This document shows positions 22,513 through 34,211 of a DNA stretch of 64,000 bases, piece after piece; within the stretch, counting starts at the first letter, position 1; every line of letters starts with the position of its first letter. Origin of the DNA: Curvularia sp. ZM96 (taxonomy: Eukaryota > Ascomycota > Dothideomycetes > Pleosporales > Pleosporaceae); assembly GCA_022457065.1 (NCBI GenBank), contig JAJGBQ010000007.1, positions 1,054,001 to 1,118,000 of the forward strand, given 5' to 3'. The notes under the pieces are model-generated. The model did no database searches, had not been told where the DNA came from, and saw only the letters and a program-made list of their open reading frames with translations. The translations under genes and the position numbers were made by a program.

Positions 22513-24591
22513 TCACGAAACAGAGATAGAAATAATCTTAATATCCTCCTCGGGCTTCTCCTTGTACACTTTAGTATTCTCAATCTTGTGCACGACATCC
22601 ATGCCTGCAATGGCCCGTCCGAAAATCGTGTGCTTGTTGTCAAGCCATGGCTATATATCACACATATCCTCGTTAGCCTTCGTTTCTCTCTTTTGTGGGG
22701 TGTGTGTACACAGCTAGAGAAAAAAACAAGGGAGGAAAGAATAGTTTGACTTACCGTCTTCTCTGTCGTGATGAAAAACTGACTACCGTTCGAATTTGGT
22801 CCTGCGTTAGCCATGCTGACAGTATATGGCTTGTCATGCTTGAGGTTCGAAAACTCGTCGGCAAACTCCTTGCCCCAGATACTCTCGCCACCAGTGCCGT
22901 CACCAAGTGGATCGCCGGTTTGAATCATGAATTTACGAATCACACGGTGGAAGATGACATTGTTGTAGTAGCCGTTCCGGGCGTGGGTAACAAAGTTCTC
23001 GACGGCTTTGGGCGCTGCGTCAGGATACAGGCGGATAGTAATGTCGCCGTAGGTGGTGTGCAGTGTGGCGGTGGTGCCTGAGGCTGCGAGGGCCTTGTCG
23101 TCGTTCTTCTTGTTGGCGTTGGCGACACGCGGTTTTTCGTTCTGCACGTCGCGGACGGACTTGGAGACGGTCGAGTCGTTGGTATACATGTAGAAGCGCA
23201 CTTTGCCGGAACCTGTAGTGACAAGCATGGCATCTCGGGCTTCGGCTTCTTGTAGCAGTGGGTTCTCACTTGCTGCCATCTCGACTGTGACAACGCCTTT
23301 CTTCTCGGGCTGGCCTTGGTAGAGGCACAGCCACAACGGACGTATCGATTCCTCTTGACCGTAGAGCTTCACAAGCTTGTTGGTTACCGTGTTGATGACT
23401 TTGACGCCGTACATGCTGCCGTAGAGAATGAAATTGCTAGTCTCGTCGAAAATGACATTCATCCGACTTCGTAGCCAAGGCTGATCGAGCTCTCTTTCGA
23501 CACCTATCCTTCGCCCAAACTCTATGTCTTCTAGGTGCTGGACTGCAGTTCCGGCTTGTTGCATACTCGTCATGGTTTCAATCGACTCATCATAGGTCCG
23601 GTGGAGCTTGCCCGTTGCAAAGTCGAAAACGCGGACTTTGCGGTCAGGAAAAGAGAAGGTAGCGAATTGCCTTCCTGTAGGTGAAATGGTGAGCGAAGAG
23701 GGGACACATTTTGACTTTTTAAACTCGAATAGGCTTGTTGAGCTCTTCAAAGACCACACATTATCCGGCTTCTCGTAGTTTCCGTTTGGTCTCCAGTACT
23801 CAATCATGCCGCCCTGGTCCACGCTCACAACACAGTCGTAGTCGTTGTTGTATGCCATCAGACTGACAGGGGCTCTGTGTACGCTCTTCAAGACCTGCAG
23901 CGGTTCTGGGTTTTCGCCTCTGCCATCGTATATGCGTATCCAGCTGTTCTCTTCTGAGCTGACAGCTAATTGTGGAAAACTCGTGCCTCGACCATGCACC
24001 CAGCAAACAGCTAGAGGAGCGTAATCCAATGTGAGCATGGCCAACAGGTCGAATGTAACAACGTCAAAGATCTTGATTGTCTTGTCTACACCAGCAGTCG
24101 CAAAACTGCGGCCATCGGCGCTCGCATTGACAGACTTGATCTCACCGCTATGCGCCCGGAACTCCTTGACAAACTCGATGCCTCCGAAAACCTTCTTCCA
24201 AAATTTTACAACGCCGTCAATCGAGCTGGTGATGAGAAAGTCGGTATGTGGGGTAAAGGTCGTAAAGGAAAGCTGCTCGCGGTGCATGAGCGACTTGGAA
24301 TACCGGGTTGCGCCAGGCAGCGCAGCAACGTAGAGCTTTTCATAAGGCAGCTTGCGCTTCTTCTTTTTCGGGGCCGAGGAAGGAAGGGCGGGACCGAAGT
24401 CATCATCGTCGTCGGATGAGGTATCATCTATAAGATATTGTGTTAGAGAGAATTGCGCGCATGTAACGCGGACTAACAATACCGTCGTGGGCTTGAGCTG
24501 CTGATTCCTTCGCAGGTATGCCGCTGTCGGCTTCCATTTCGGCGCGAGAGCGCTTTGGCTTAGTCGGCGACTGCGATCCGTCCATATCCAT
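22513..24591 (-). CDS. WD40-repeat cyclophilin peptidyl-prolyl isomerase (PPWD1 / Cyp15 type)
   Basis: A nuclear-type peptidyl-prolyl cis-trans isomerase of the spliceosome-associated PPWD1 family. Exons are 24591-24483, 24427-22755 and 22650-22513, about 639 residues. After an acidic N-terminus (SSDDDDDFGPALP) there is the family signature KKKKRKLPYEKLYVAALPGATRYSKSLMHR, then WD40 repeats. The cyclophilin domain is C-terminal: TTYGDITIRLYPDAAPKAVENF, FHRVIRKFMIQTGDP with the catalytic Arg, NGSQFFITT, and after the last intron PWLDNKHTIFGR. The intron sits inside the active-site region, between FFITTEKT and PWLD. The start at 24591 is the first of two close Met codons. All catalytic residues I would expect are present. 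Confidence 0.94.
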
Positions 24592-24882
24592 TGTGTTGTA
24601 AGGGGATAATGTAGGCGTGTCAACTCGACATGTCCTACCAACTCGACTGCCGGAGCAACATTTCGCTAGAGCGCGTTGTCACGTGCGTCAAGGCCGGCCA
24701 AGGTCCCAGCTAGCGGCCATACGTCACTCAACACAGCACGTGATGCATATCATATATGGAAAGCGAAATAGAGCTTGGGTAGTTAATATATTATTTTGCC
24801 ATGTCATCGTCCCATTCTATCGTTCAAGATGCTCATCGCTCTACCCTCATTACGGCCGTAATGTGACTAATATCCTAGCACT

Positions 24883-26167
24883 CTACAACTTTTGGTAATC
24901 GAGCTTGCCCTCAAGTTTCTTCGACTCAGCCATCTTGCGGACTGCCTTGTTGAAATCGTCCTGGTTGATTGAGTCCCGGTAGTCCTTGATGGCGAAAAGA
25001 CCACTGGAAAGTGTTAGCACGTTGAATGTTTTCCTTTCTCGAGTCTAGCAAGAGTACTTACGCTTCTGTGACGACGTTACGCAGATCGGCGCCGTTGAAA
25101 CCATCACTCATCTTGACAATGCTCTCAAAGTCAATCTCGCCATCTGTAACTACACTACCAGAGTGAATCTTGAGAATCTCCAGACGTCCGACTTCGTTAG
25201 GCAAGGGAATTTCGAGCTTGCGGTCAAGACGTCCGGCACGTAGAAGAGCGGGATCAAGAGTATCTGGTCGGTTGGTGGCCATGATGATCTTGGTCTGACC
25301 GAGGTAATCGAAACCGTCCAGCTGGTTGAGCAATTCCATGAGGGTTCGCTGAATCTCACGATCTGCGGACGTTCCTTCGGAGAAACGCCTGCCTCCAATG
25401 GCGTCGATCTCGTCCATGAAGATGATGCAGGGTTCGTGCTCCTTTGCATAGCCAAACATCTCGCGGATCAAACGCGCTGACTCGCCAATGTACTTGTCAA
25501 CAATAGCCGAAGAAACAACCTTGAGGAAGTTCGTCTCCAGACTGCTCGCCACAGCACGAGCCAACAGTGTCTTTCCGGTACCTGGCGGTCCATAGAGCAG
25601 CACACCCTTTGGTGGCTTTATGCCTACTCGCAGGAACAGCTCGGGGTTCTTCAGTGGCAGCTCGATGACCTCACGGAGCTCACGAATCTGCTCATTCAGA
25701 CCACCAATTCCACCAAAGCTGACCTGGCCAGGGTCCTCCAGCGACATGTTGTAGACAAGCGGGTCGACTTCGCGGGGCAGCATGCGCATTATGGTAAGAG
25801 TTGTCATATCGAGGGCAACACGTGTTCCTTGCTTGAGCTTTGCCTTGTCGACCTTTGACCGGCATCCGACTACGTAGCGGGGGCCGGATGATGCCTTCAC
25901 GATGACTGCACACGAGATTAGCGGGCGAGGGTGGCGGGGTGGATGCTACAACGTACATCGCTCCTCATCTAGCTGCTTCAGGACCTCTCCTATTATCTGA
26001 CCCACGCTCTGAAGTGCCTTGATGTTCTCTTCCGATACGTCAAAGTCATGCTGTAGACCTTTTATTTCCAGTCGCAACGCTTTGAGCTTAGCCTCCCACT
26101 CTCTCGACTCGAGCAGCTTGGACTTGTAGGCTTCGAGCGCATGCTCGCGTTCCTGATCGCCACTCAT
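24883..26167 (-). CDS. RPT4: 26S proteasome regulatory particle AAA-ATPase Rpt4
   Basis: One of six ATPases of the proteasome base ring, unfolding ubiquitinated substrates. Exons are 26167-25957, 25905-25062 and 25003-24883, about 391 residues, the usual length for Rpt4. An N-terminal coiled coil (KLKALRLEIKGLQHDF) is followed by the OB-fold, then the AAA domain with Walker A GPPGTGKT, Walker B in IIFMDEIDAIGGRR and the SRH/arginine-finger part in ALLRAGRLDRKLEIPLP. The C-terminus ends LEGKLDYQKL, without the HbYX motif that Rpt2, Rpt3 and Rpt5 carry, which fits Rpt4. The frame is open upstream to 26374, but the ATG at 26167 (MSGDQEREHAL) begins the conserved part and follows a tandem repeat in the leader. 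Confidence 0.96.
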
Positions 26168-26561
26168 GGCGGGATGTGTATATGGATGGGTAGGTGGATG
26201 GGTAGGTGGATGGGTAAAGGCGGTACTGCGTAGATACACAGCGGCCGGGTTTGTAACAGCAGGTACCTCTGCCTGATGAGGGCGGCAGGTGTTGTGAATC
26301 GGCTGATTCGGGGGTGAATATCCGGGAGGCGTTGGAAAGCAAGGATGTTTTGCTGGTGACGGAGGCGACGACAACGACGATGACGGCGGAGATGGAGTTA
26401 GTGATGTGCCTCAACGCGGCGGCGGAGCGAGCGCGCTGGAGGTGCACGTGCGCCAAGACCTCCGCGGCGGTCGCAGCTCCCAGTCGGCGTTAGAAAAAAA
26501 GTTGGCCGACCATTTTTCAGATCGCATCTGAAGAACGGGCAAACACATCGCCATCGCCATC
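26168..26561. promoter_or_regulatory. divergent promoter of RPT4 and RRP9
   Basis: A short shared promoter of 394 bp between two divergent genes. It contains the 12-bp tandem repeat at 26184-26216. No Rpn4-type element was identified by eye. Confidence 0.5.
26184..26216. repeat. 12-bp tandem repeat in RPT4 leader/promoter
   Basis: GGATGGGTAGGT is present 2.75 times, 17-49 bp upstream of the RPT4 start codon. Confidence 0.85.
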
Positions 26562-28355
26562 ATGTCGTCGTCGTTCTTCACTACGCCAGCCTCACAAAGG
26601 AAACGAAAGCGATCCGAAGCTCAGGCTGGCGCTCCGAAAAGGCGCAACACCGACACCAATGCTCGTCGCGCCCAGCGAGAAGAATCTATCAGCGGCAGCG
26701 ACGCATCCGACGATGATGGCGCACCAGTCTTTGACGACGACCAGGACGACTCGGAGACTTCCGAAGACGAGAATGAAACCGCCGCCGAAAAGCGCCTTCG
26801 ATTGGCAGAGCGCTATCTAGAAAACATCCGCAATGAGGTCGAGCAAGAGGTGGGCTTCGACGCCGAGCAGATCGACAAGGACCTCATAGCCGAAAGACTG
26901 AAAGAAGATGTCGCAGAAGGAAAAGGAAAGATTTACCGCTCCATCGCCGACGAACTAGACTTCGGGCGCGCATCGCATACTGCAGCCTACTCGGGCCTCC
27001 AGAAGGCAGTAACGGGCTGCGCTGTGAAGCTGCCTTATGCGTGGACAATCAGCAAGGACCTTGTCCTCGAAAAGTGGGAGATTGCGGATCCAAAATCATA
27101 CGCTCCAGATGCCAACCGTCCGACCAATGTCACGCCGCGCAGGACGCCCAAGAGACTTCTTTGGCGCAAAGGGAACAAGAACAAGAAGGGTGACAGGGCC
27201 TACCTGGGTCATACTGGCGAGATTGTGTCTATCGCCATCTCTGACTCAGGAAAATATCTAGCTACTGGCGATATGCACGCTCGCTTGATCATTTGGGATG
27301 CCGACACCCTTACGCCCCGCCACTTATTTACTCGCCATCGCGATGCTGTTCTCTCACTTTCTTTCCGCCGAGGGACCGACCAACTCTTCTCTGGTGGAGC
27401 AGACCGCGCTGTCATTGTTTGGAGCGCCCCTGAATCTGCATACATTGAGACACTGGTGGGACACCAAGACGCTGTTATTGGTATTGCCGGTGGACTCGAG
27501 TCGAACCAGGAGACTTGTGTTAGTGTAGGTGCGCGGGATCGCACCGCCCGTCTATGGAGGGTCGTCGAGGAAAACCAATTGGTCTTCCATGGCGGCGGTA
27601 CGGCACGACAGAAGGGCATGGACAAGCTGCGTAAAGGCCGCTTCGGAAAGAATGTTGACGGGGACGATGCAAAAGACGGAATGACCAACGGCACACACGC
27701 TGACGACCAGGATGCACCTATCGCTTACGCCGAGGGCTCTATTGACTGCGTTGGCCTCCTTGATGCCAGCTTGTTCGTTACAGCTTCCGACAATGGCGCC
27801 CTCTCATTGTGGTCAGTCACCAGGAAGAAGCCTCTCTTCACCTATCCTCTTACTCACGGCCGTGATCCACCACTTTCACCCGAGGAAATGTCAGCTAACC
27901 ACGACGCTACCACCTCTGTCAAACCCGGACCACGCCTACCACGATATGTCACCGCACTTGCCACAGTGCCTTTTGCCAACCTTGTCCTCACAGCAAGTTG
28001 GGACGGCTGGATACGTGCTTGGAAAATCACCGACGACAAGAAGGCTATCGAGCCTCTTGGCAAAGTTGGTCAGGTACCTCTTGATGACGATGAGGAAGCG
28101 ACAAGGAATGGTGACAGCGAAGACGGTGCAATTCTAATTCGAGGTATTGTAAATGGTCTATCGATACAGGAAAGAGGCGACAGGGGAAAAGACGGACTAT
28201 GCATTGTAGCCGCTGTAGGAAAGGAGCCAAGACTTGCCAGATGGATGTCAGGAAAAGTCAAAAACGGCATCTACGTTTTTGAAGTACCTCGGAAAAGCCT
28301 AACCAACGGCACAGAAGCAGATGATGATGAGGACGAGGACGAAGCCGAGGCTTGA
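26562..28355 (+). CDS. RRP9: U3 snoRNP WD40 protein Rrp9 (U3-55K)
   Basis: Rrp9 is the U3-specific component of the box C/D snoRNP needed for early 18S rRNA processing in the nucleolus. It is a single exon of 597 residues. The N-terminus is basic (QRKRKRSEAQ), then acidic (FDDDQDDSETSEDENE), then the family block ERYLENIRNEVEQE and DLIAERLKEDV. WD repeats follow, for example YLGHTGEIVSIAISDSGKYL and LFSGGADRAVIVW. The region after the fourth repeat has a variable insert rich in Gly, Lys and Asp. The C-terminal tail is acidic and ends in EDEDEAEA. Confidence 0.95.
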   Translation: MSSSFFTTPASQRKRKRSEAQAGAPKRRNTDTNARRAQREESISGSDASDDDGAPVFDDDQDDSETSEDENETAAEKRLRLAERYLENIRNEVEQEVGFDAEQIDKDLIAERLKEDVAEGKGKIYRSIADELDFGRASHTAAYSGLQKAVTGCAVKLPYAWTISKDLVLEKWEIADPKSYAPDANRPTNVTPRRTPKRLLWRKGNKNKKGDRAYLGHTGEIVSIAISDSGKYLATGDMHARLIIWDADTLTPRHLFTRHRDAVLSLSFRRGTDQLFSGGADRAVIVWSAPESAYIETLVGHQDAVIGIAGGLESNQETCVSVGARDRTARLWRVVEENQLVFHGGGTARQKGMDKLRKGRFGKNVDGDDAKDGMTNGTHADDQDAPIAYAEGSIDCVGLLDASLFVTASDNGALSLWSVTRKKPLFTYPLTHGRDPPLSPEEMSANHDATTSVKPGPRLPRYVTALATVPFANLVLTASWDGWIRAWKITDDKKAIEPLGKVGQVPLDDDEEATRNGDSEDGAILIRGIVNGLSIQERGDRGKDGLCIVAAVGKEPRLARWMSGKVKNGIYVFEVPRKSLTNGTEADDDEDEDEAEA

Positions 28356-28498
28356 GAACCCAAAAAGAAAAGCATCTTTTTGCATTGTCACGGCGTTTGC
28401 TTTCTGTCTGAATGCATTTTCTTCATACTTTAGATACCAAATCTATTTTTGCACTTTGTAATGGGGGTTGAGACACCTAGCATTTCTGTGTTAACCCT

Positions 28499-29411
28499 TT
28501 ACAAAGTGCCATAAGGCAGTTTCTCCACATTCGCCATGGTGCTGTTCTCCTTCATGTCCGCTACATTAGAGATGCTTGCTCTCAGTTCCATCTCTCCAAA
28601 GTAATTCGGTCCTGTACTATGTTTGAACCCGAGTTTCTCAAACAATGACAAGCTACGCTTATTCTCTTGATCGATTTTGACTCGCAGGTAGCTCAGCGTG
28701 CTTTCTTTGGCGTCGTCTTGGCGTGTGTATTCTTCGAGTATGGCGGGGAGAGAGGTTGAAATGTACCATATGAATGCTTGCAAGGCTTCTTGCGCGAGAC
28801 CCTGGCCCCGTGCTTCGGGGCGGGCAATCATAATTTCCAGCTCGCCGATGACTGGTATGCGTGCGTTTTGTTGTTTTTCGGCTGTCTGATCTTGTTCTTC
28901 ATCATCTTCGTCGTCTGAGCGGAAGAGGAACAAGTTCTGCAGGCATAGGGTGTTACAAGATCATAGTAACCAGATTGGGTCGGTAATCGTTTTTTGACTG
29001 CACTTACAACGTCCCCTATCATACACTCGGGTGCATCTTGTTTTTCTGGTGTCACACGCTTCTCAGACTGTGTGGTAGTGTCTGGTGCTTTGCAGATAAT
29101 AAAGGTCAATTTATCGGCATCTTGCCGCCAAGACTCTTGCATGGCGTATTCTTCTGGAAGCGTGAGCGGCTCGGATGCTGTGAGCTTTTGCAAGTCCTGT
29201 TGATATGTTTAGTTATTGTATGCCAAGTCTGTATAGAGTCGGGGCATGGTACTTCATCTTGCATCCATTCGTGATAGGTTTGCACGTGGTGCGAGCAGTA
29301 TGGTACAAGCAGGAGGCGAGGGGTAAGAACACCTAATATGTTTTTTTAGTACTAGTAACAAGAAGGAATGCTGGCTCAGATATCATACACTCGCTTTCGT
29401 TCAACTTCATT
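28499..29411 (-). pseudogene. NAT9-like GNAT N-acetyltransferase with apparent one-base frame disruption in exon 1
   Basis: The protein matches the NAT9 family: YHEWMQDE then DLQKLTASEPLTLPEEYAMQESW, DADKLTFIICK, C-MIGDV then NLFLF, and the acetyl-CoA loop ARPEARGQGLAQEAL. Exons 2-4 are well supported: 29332-29253, 29196-29008 and 28936-28499. Exon 1 should encode the short MxLNE-type start. The ATG at 29411 reads MKLKRKR, and no GT donor puts it in phase with exon 2. With one A fewer in the AAA at 29402-29400 it would read MKLNESE and splice in phase at a GTATGA donor. So either a single-base insertion broke the gene, the sequence has an error, or an unseen exon is used. The rest of the gene shows no decay, which makes error or polymorphism quite possible. 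It may therefore be functional. Confidence 0.7.
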
Positions 29412-29876
29412 GTTGCGTTGTTGAGGAATAAATTTTCTTGTAGACTGAGGATTAGGGTTGAAATCAAAATTTGGAAGGTGCCGATAAGTAGTCACGGGGT
29501 TTGATTTTATATTGCACTAACTGAGTGCAACTCGAGTAGTGCTGAAACTCGGAGCCGTTATCCAATTTCAACAACCTTTAGTGAGGATGCTGGTACATAG
29601 ACATACACGTGAAGTCGTGTTGACGAACGTTCATCGTGCCTGATGTGGTTAGGCGAGGGCGGCAATATGGACCAGCCATCTCACTAGTAACCTCATCACA
29701 ACATACACAACACCTTTCTCTCGCACAACTTCCAACATCCACGAACCATTGGGCCAGCTTTTGGATGAAATTAACGAATTATCACAATTCAAGACTAGGA
29801 ATCGCTACGCGACTTTAAATTACTGGTCGTCTTCCTGTGCACCTCACCCAAACCATTATTTCAAAATTCTCCCGCC
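29412..29876. promoter_or_regulatory. divergent promoter of NAT9-like and SDR genes
   Basis: 465 bp between divergent starts. It includes a perfect 7-bp inverted repeat TTGCACT-aactg-AGTGCAA at 29513-29531, a possible binding site. Nothing coding is supported. Confidence 0.4.
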
Positions 29877-31242
29877 ATGGATCGCCCTCATGTCCTGGTA
29901 ACAGGTGGCTGCGGTTTCCTCGGCACATCCATAGTCTCTGCTCTAATAGACACTGGAAACTACACCATAACAGCCCTTGACATTAACCCACCCTCTCTCG
30001 GCAGCGCCTCCTTCGCCACCAACGCCTCCGTACGCTACGTACGCTGCGACATTCTCGACACCGACTCTCTAACCCAAGTGTTTTCAGAAGCCCAACCTAC
30101 AGCCGTAATTCATACTGCAGCCGTATTTTACGTTGGCTCAAGGCGGTACACTACGAAAGACAAAGACACTGTTTTCAAAGTGAATGTCGAAGGCACACGC
30201 AATATGCTCAACGTAAGTCGAGAAAGCGGAGTGAAAGCTTTTGTGTATACAAGTAGTATCGCCGTGGTGGTGGATGAATTGGACCAGGATTTTAGGAATG
30301 TGAATGAAGATTGGCCGATTGGAAAGGCACATACGAGCTATGGGCAGAGCAAGGTAAGTATAGTGTTTTTCTCTTTTTATGATCATCACGATACTCTTTC
30401 CTACGTTCTTCTCCAGTCCTCAAAAAGCTCCTTTCAAAGGTGAAATGTATTTTATACAGTCAAAACCTAATTTCTTATTACACACACACACACACACTCT
30501 CTCTCTCTCTCTCTTCCCCTTGAACTAACCACCCCCTTCACCCCAATCTCTAGCCTCCTTAAACCCTTTCTAACTTCCACCCCCAGGCCCTCGCCGAATC
30601 CCTCGTCCTCAACTCCAACACCCCCTCCTTCCACACGTGCGCCCTCCGGCCTGCCCCAATATTCGGTCCCACCGACACTATCGGTAAGTACACCCTTTCC
30701 ACTCTACACCACCACAGCTTCACTCATCAACCCTCTCAGTCATCCCCACAATCCACGCCTGCATCCCCGCCCACCAAACCCCCTTCATCCTCGGCTCGGG
30801 AACCAACCTACAAGACTACGTCTACATCGACAACGTCGCGCACGCCCACATCCTCGCCTTGCAGAATCTCCTCTCCGCCACCCCAGCCACTCCCTCCGCG
30901 GCCGGACAAGCCTTCTTCATCACCAACGACACGCCCCTCACGCCCCGCGCCCTCTGCCTCTTCATTTGGAAACAATTCAACCACGTACCGCACTACCAAA
31001 TCCAGCTACCAGAGGCAGTGGCGCGCTGGATGGGGTATGCGGCTGAATGGGTCGAAACCTTTTCCGGGAGCGAAGCCGGGTTGAGCAGGGGTTTGGTGAG
31101 TGAAGGATGTAGAGATCGGTATGTGTGTATTGATAAGGCGAGAAGGGTGTTGGGGTACGAGGTGAAAGTGGGCATGGAGGAAGGGCTGAGGAGGAGTTGT
31201 GAGGAGTATAGGGCGAGGATTGAGGGGAGGAGGAAGATGTAA
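29877..31242 (+). CDS. Extended short-chain dehydrogenase, 3-beta-hydroxysteroid dehydrogenase/isomerase family
   Basis: An NAD(P)-dependent sterol- or sugar-nucleotide-type dehydrogenase related to sterol-4-alpha-carboxylate 3-dehydrogenase (Erg26). Exons are 29877-30353, 30587-30683 and 30740-31242, 358 residues. The nucleotide-binding motif is VLVTGGCGFLG, DxxD-type contacts follow in CDILDTDS, the catalytic YxxxK is YGQSK at the end of exon 1, and LRPAPIFGP plus DYVYIDNVAHAHILA are the 3-beta-HSD family blocks. The first intron (233 bp) is long for this genome and carries a CA/CT microsatellite. The C-terminal membrane anchors of true 3-beta-HSDs are not clear. Substrate cannot be told; Erg26 orthology is possible but not shown. 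Confidence 0.88.
30481..30514. repeat. (CA)n(CT)n microsatellite in intron 1 of the SDR gene
   Basis: About eight CA units run into about nine CT units, inside the first intron. Confidence 0.9.
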
Positions 31243-31624
31243 GTATGTGTTGGGATAGTCGTGTCGTGTTCTGTTCTTTTGTAATAGAAGAGATAGAGAG
31301 AAAAGACGTGTTTGATCACGCTCCTTTTTTTTCTTGATGGGAAAGGTTCAATTTATGCTTGAGTGGTTTAGAGTCGAGATAAGGATTTCGTGGGCTACGA
31401 AGACGAATGGACATTTCAACCTTTCGCCCAACACGTCAAAGCACATCACACTGCTCTTCAAACAACCATGATGAGCCAAATGACAAATGTGTCATGATAC
31501 TCATACACAATAGATATTCCACAATCTCATTGTCTTTCACATGGTCACATCTCAACAAACGGGCTGTCCATATTATCTAATATACCTCCAGCCTGCCTGT
31601 CCTCAAATCGCTCGTACTCGAAAC
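31243..31624. other. convergent intergenic region (3' UTRs)
   Basis: 382 bp between the SDR gene and eIF3b, both ending here. No gene seen. Confidence 0.5.
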
Positions 31625-33961
31625 CTAATTGATGACCTCTTCCGACTCCTCAATAATCTCCTCCACAATCTCCTCAATCTCCTCCTGGTGGCCATCCTCT
31701 GCTTGTCCGGGAGTCTCTCCCTTGAGGGATGCCAATTCCAGGTCTGCACCTTCCTCACGCAGCCTCTGGGTAACCTCCTCACGCCACCTGCGCCACTCGT
31801 TGAGCATCTCACGGCGGGCCTCCACGACGGCCTTGTTGGCAGAGCTCTTCTTAGCAAGATCCTGCTCGTCAAAGATCTTGGAGTAGTTGCGGAGGTTCTT
31901 GCGGATCTCGGCTTGCTCCTCCTTGGAAAGCAGTGTCGGGGGTCGTGGGCGCCAGAGAAGTTGCTTGAAGCCTTCAATAGCTTCTTCCCGGAGAAGTGTG
32001 CCCTTGAAATCGTAAAGGTGGTAGCCGTTTTCCATCTTTTTTCAGCGTTAGCAACATCAACAAAAAAACGTTCATTCTATACATACGCGGTGACGGAAAG
32101 CACTGGCAACCGTAGCGACATAGCGACCAGTGGGATCCCACTCAATGTCTGTGACACCATAGTGCTCAGCAGTGTCCATAAGCTGCAGATTGGCGTTGAC
32201 CTCCTTGTCACCCTTCTCAGACTCGTCCTTTGGCTTGTCAAAGCTCATGTCCCAGAACTCGAGCTCGAAAGACTGCTGTGATTGAAGGGCAGCGACAACG
32301 ACAAATCGTCCCTTAGGCGACCAGTAGATGGCGTTGCTGTTCTTCTTGTCGATTGTTCGGATGTGACGGAAGTTTCCGACGGCTCCTCCCTTGAGCTTCT
32401 CAGTAGCGAAGAAAGAAACAGCGGTCTTAGGGCCTACGGCAGCGCCTTGGATGACCTCACCAGTAGTGATGAGCACGAAACGGTTACCCTTGGGTTCCCA
32501 TGCGAAGTTGATGACAGTGTCCTTGATAGAATCGACAACCTCGACTGGCACGCCCTTCTCGCGGACGCGGAAGATTTCCAAGTTTGTCGCGAGGGACTTC
32601 TTGGACTTGGAGTGGCGGTCGACCTTGACGCAGACGTAGGCAGCTTCTGATTGCCAGTGCAGCTTGGCATCGGAAACGTTGAAGAGGTTACGAGTACGCA
32701 CAACCTCCTTGGACGGAATCGACATGAGACCAACTTTGGCGGGATTGCTGCCAAGCTCAGGAGTCCAGTAGCAGAAAAGCTGCTCGTATGTCTTGATTCC
32801 TTCTCTGCGTGGGGTAGCAGGAGCCCACTCAAAGTCCATAACGCCCTCAATCTTGACCGACGCCTTGTCAAGGAGGTTCATGCGGGGCAGCTCATAGATG
32901 GAAATGGACTGGCCCTGTGTCATACGCGCAACATACTTGTCATCGGCAGACCACTTGAAAGTTGGCCATTGTAGCTTCTTCTTGATAGGGTTGCCTTCTG
33001 GGTCGGTACCGCCGGGAACGTCGATGGTAGCAAAAGAGCGGAGGGGCTTGCCTGTGGCAATGTCCCAAATGATGTAGTTCTTGCCATCCTCCTCAAGCGA
33101 GAGCGATGGAACGGGGTGGTTCTCGTCAACCTGGAGTGGGCGGTGCGACCAGGTGGTGAGGTACTGCTCACCGGGCGAGAAGTCGACAAGGTTGACACCG
33201 GGATGCGCGAATCGCTTTTGCCTGCTCCATGACTTGCCTCCCCACAATTGCACACCCTGAGCGTGCATAGATGTGAGGTAAGTTCCCTGTGGCGACCATT
33301 GGATGAAAGATTCCGTCCAGTTCTCGCGGTCTACAACCTGCTCGGGCTGGTCCTCCTTCTCGTTCCAGTAAACGCCAACCCTGTCCTGGCGGTACATGGC
33401 GATCTGGTCGCGGCTGTCCTCGTCTGCGAGCCACCACCTCAGGTGTTCCTTTTGCTCGAACGGTGGGATCTCGGGTGGGTGGTATTCTTCGTCGATGCGG
33501 CCCTCCTTGCCATAGCGGTCGATGTCGGTAAGTTTGTTCACAGCCATGGTGTGCTTCTTGTCGAGCGGGGTTCCGTTGAGCTGCTTGACGGCTGCGATAG
33601 CCTCGGCGGGTGCGCTGTACTCGACAAAGGCATATCTGTGTCGCTGTCAGTGCCTGTGTCTCTCCATTTACTGGCGCATGGCAATATCCACGTACCCCTC
33701 AGTCTTGCCCGACTCGTTCACGGGCATATGTACGCCATCGTCCTTGACCTTGCCCACGCTGTTCAGCTTGCGCAGAACGAACTTGATCAGCTTGCCCTTG
33801 CTGTCCTCTGGGACTACGGGCAGTCCGTCGATTACGACAAAGGCGTCAAGCCCCTCATCGAGCCGGACCTGAAACTGTTCCTCGATGTCGGTGAAGTCGA
33901 TTTGGCTCTCGTCGAATTCGTCGTCGCCGTCCATGGGCAGATTCGAGTATGCCGACGCCAT
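31625..33961 (-). CDS. PRT1: Eukaryotic translation initiation factor 3 subunit B (Prt1)
   Basis: eIF3b is the scaffold subunit of eIF3 and binds the 40S subunit. Exons are 33961-33696, 33635-32087 and 32035-31625, about 741 residues, close to the usual length. The N-terminal RRM has VVIDGLPVVPEDSKGKLIKFVLRKL and then AFVEYSAPAEAIAAVKQLNG across the first intron. A nine-bladed propeller follows with typical segments such as SWSRQKRFAHPGVNLVDFSPGEQYL and YWSPKGRFVVVAALQSQQSFELEFWD. The third exon begins MENGYHLYDFKGTLL and QLLWRPRPPTLLS, the conserved C-terminal block that contacts eIF3i and eIF3g. The tail is strongly acidic. Both introns keep the frame with GT-AG ends. Confidence 0.96.
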
Positions 33962-34211
33962 GGTTGCTGGCTTTTCTGAGTGGCTAGCGATGTGTTCAAT
34001 CTGCCTGCGGGGGATTGAGACTTTGGCGACTGCATGGTAATTTTGGTGCGCGCTAGTGGGGGGTGGCCCGCACGGGCCTCTGAACTGAACGACGACTGAA
34101 CGATTGATTGATATTGGTTATTACACTACGTGACAAAAGATGACAGCGGCTGCAAAAAGGAATCCATTCCTGCGCATCCAAGGCAGAGGCGAGGTGCCCA
34201 ATCCAACATCG

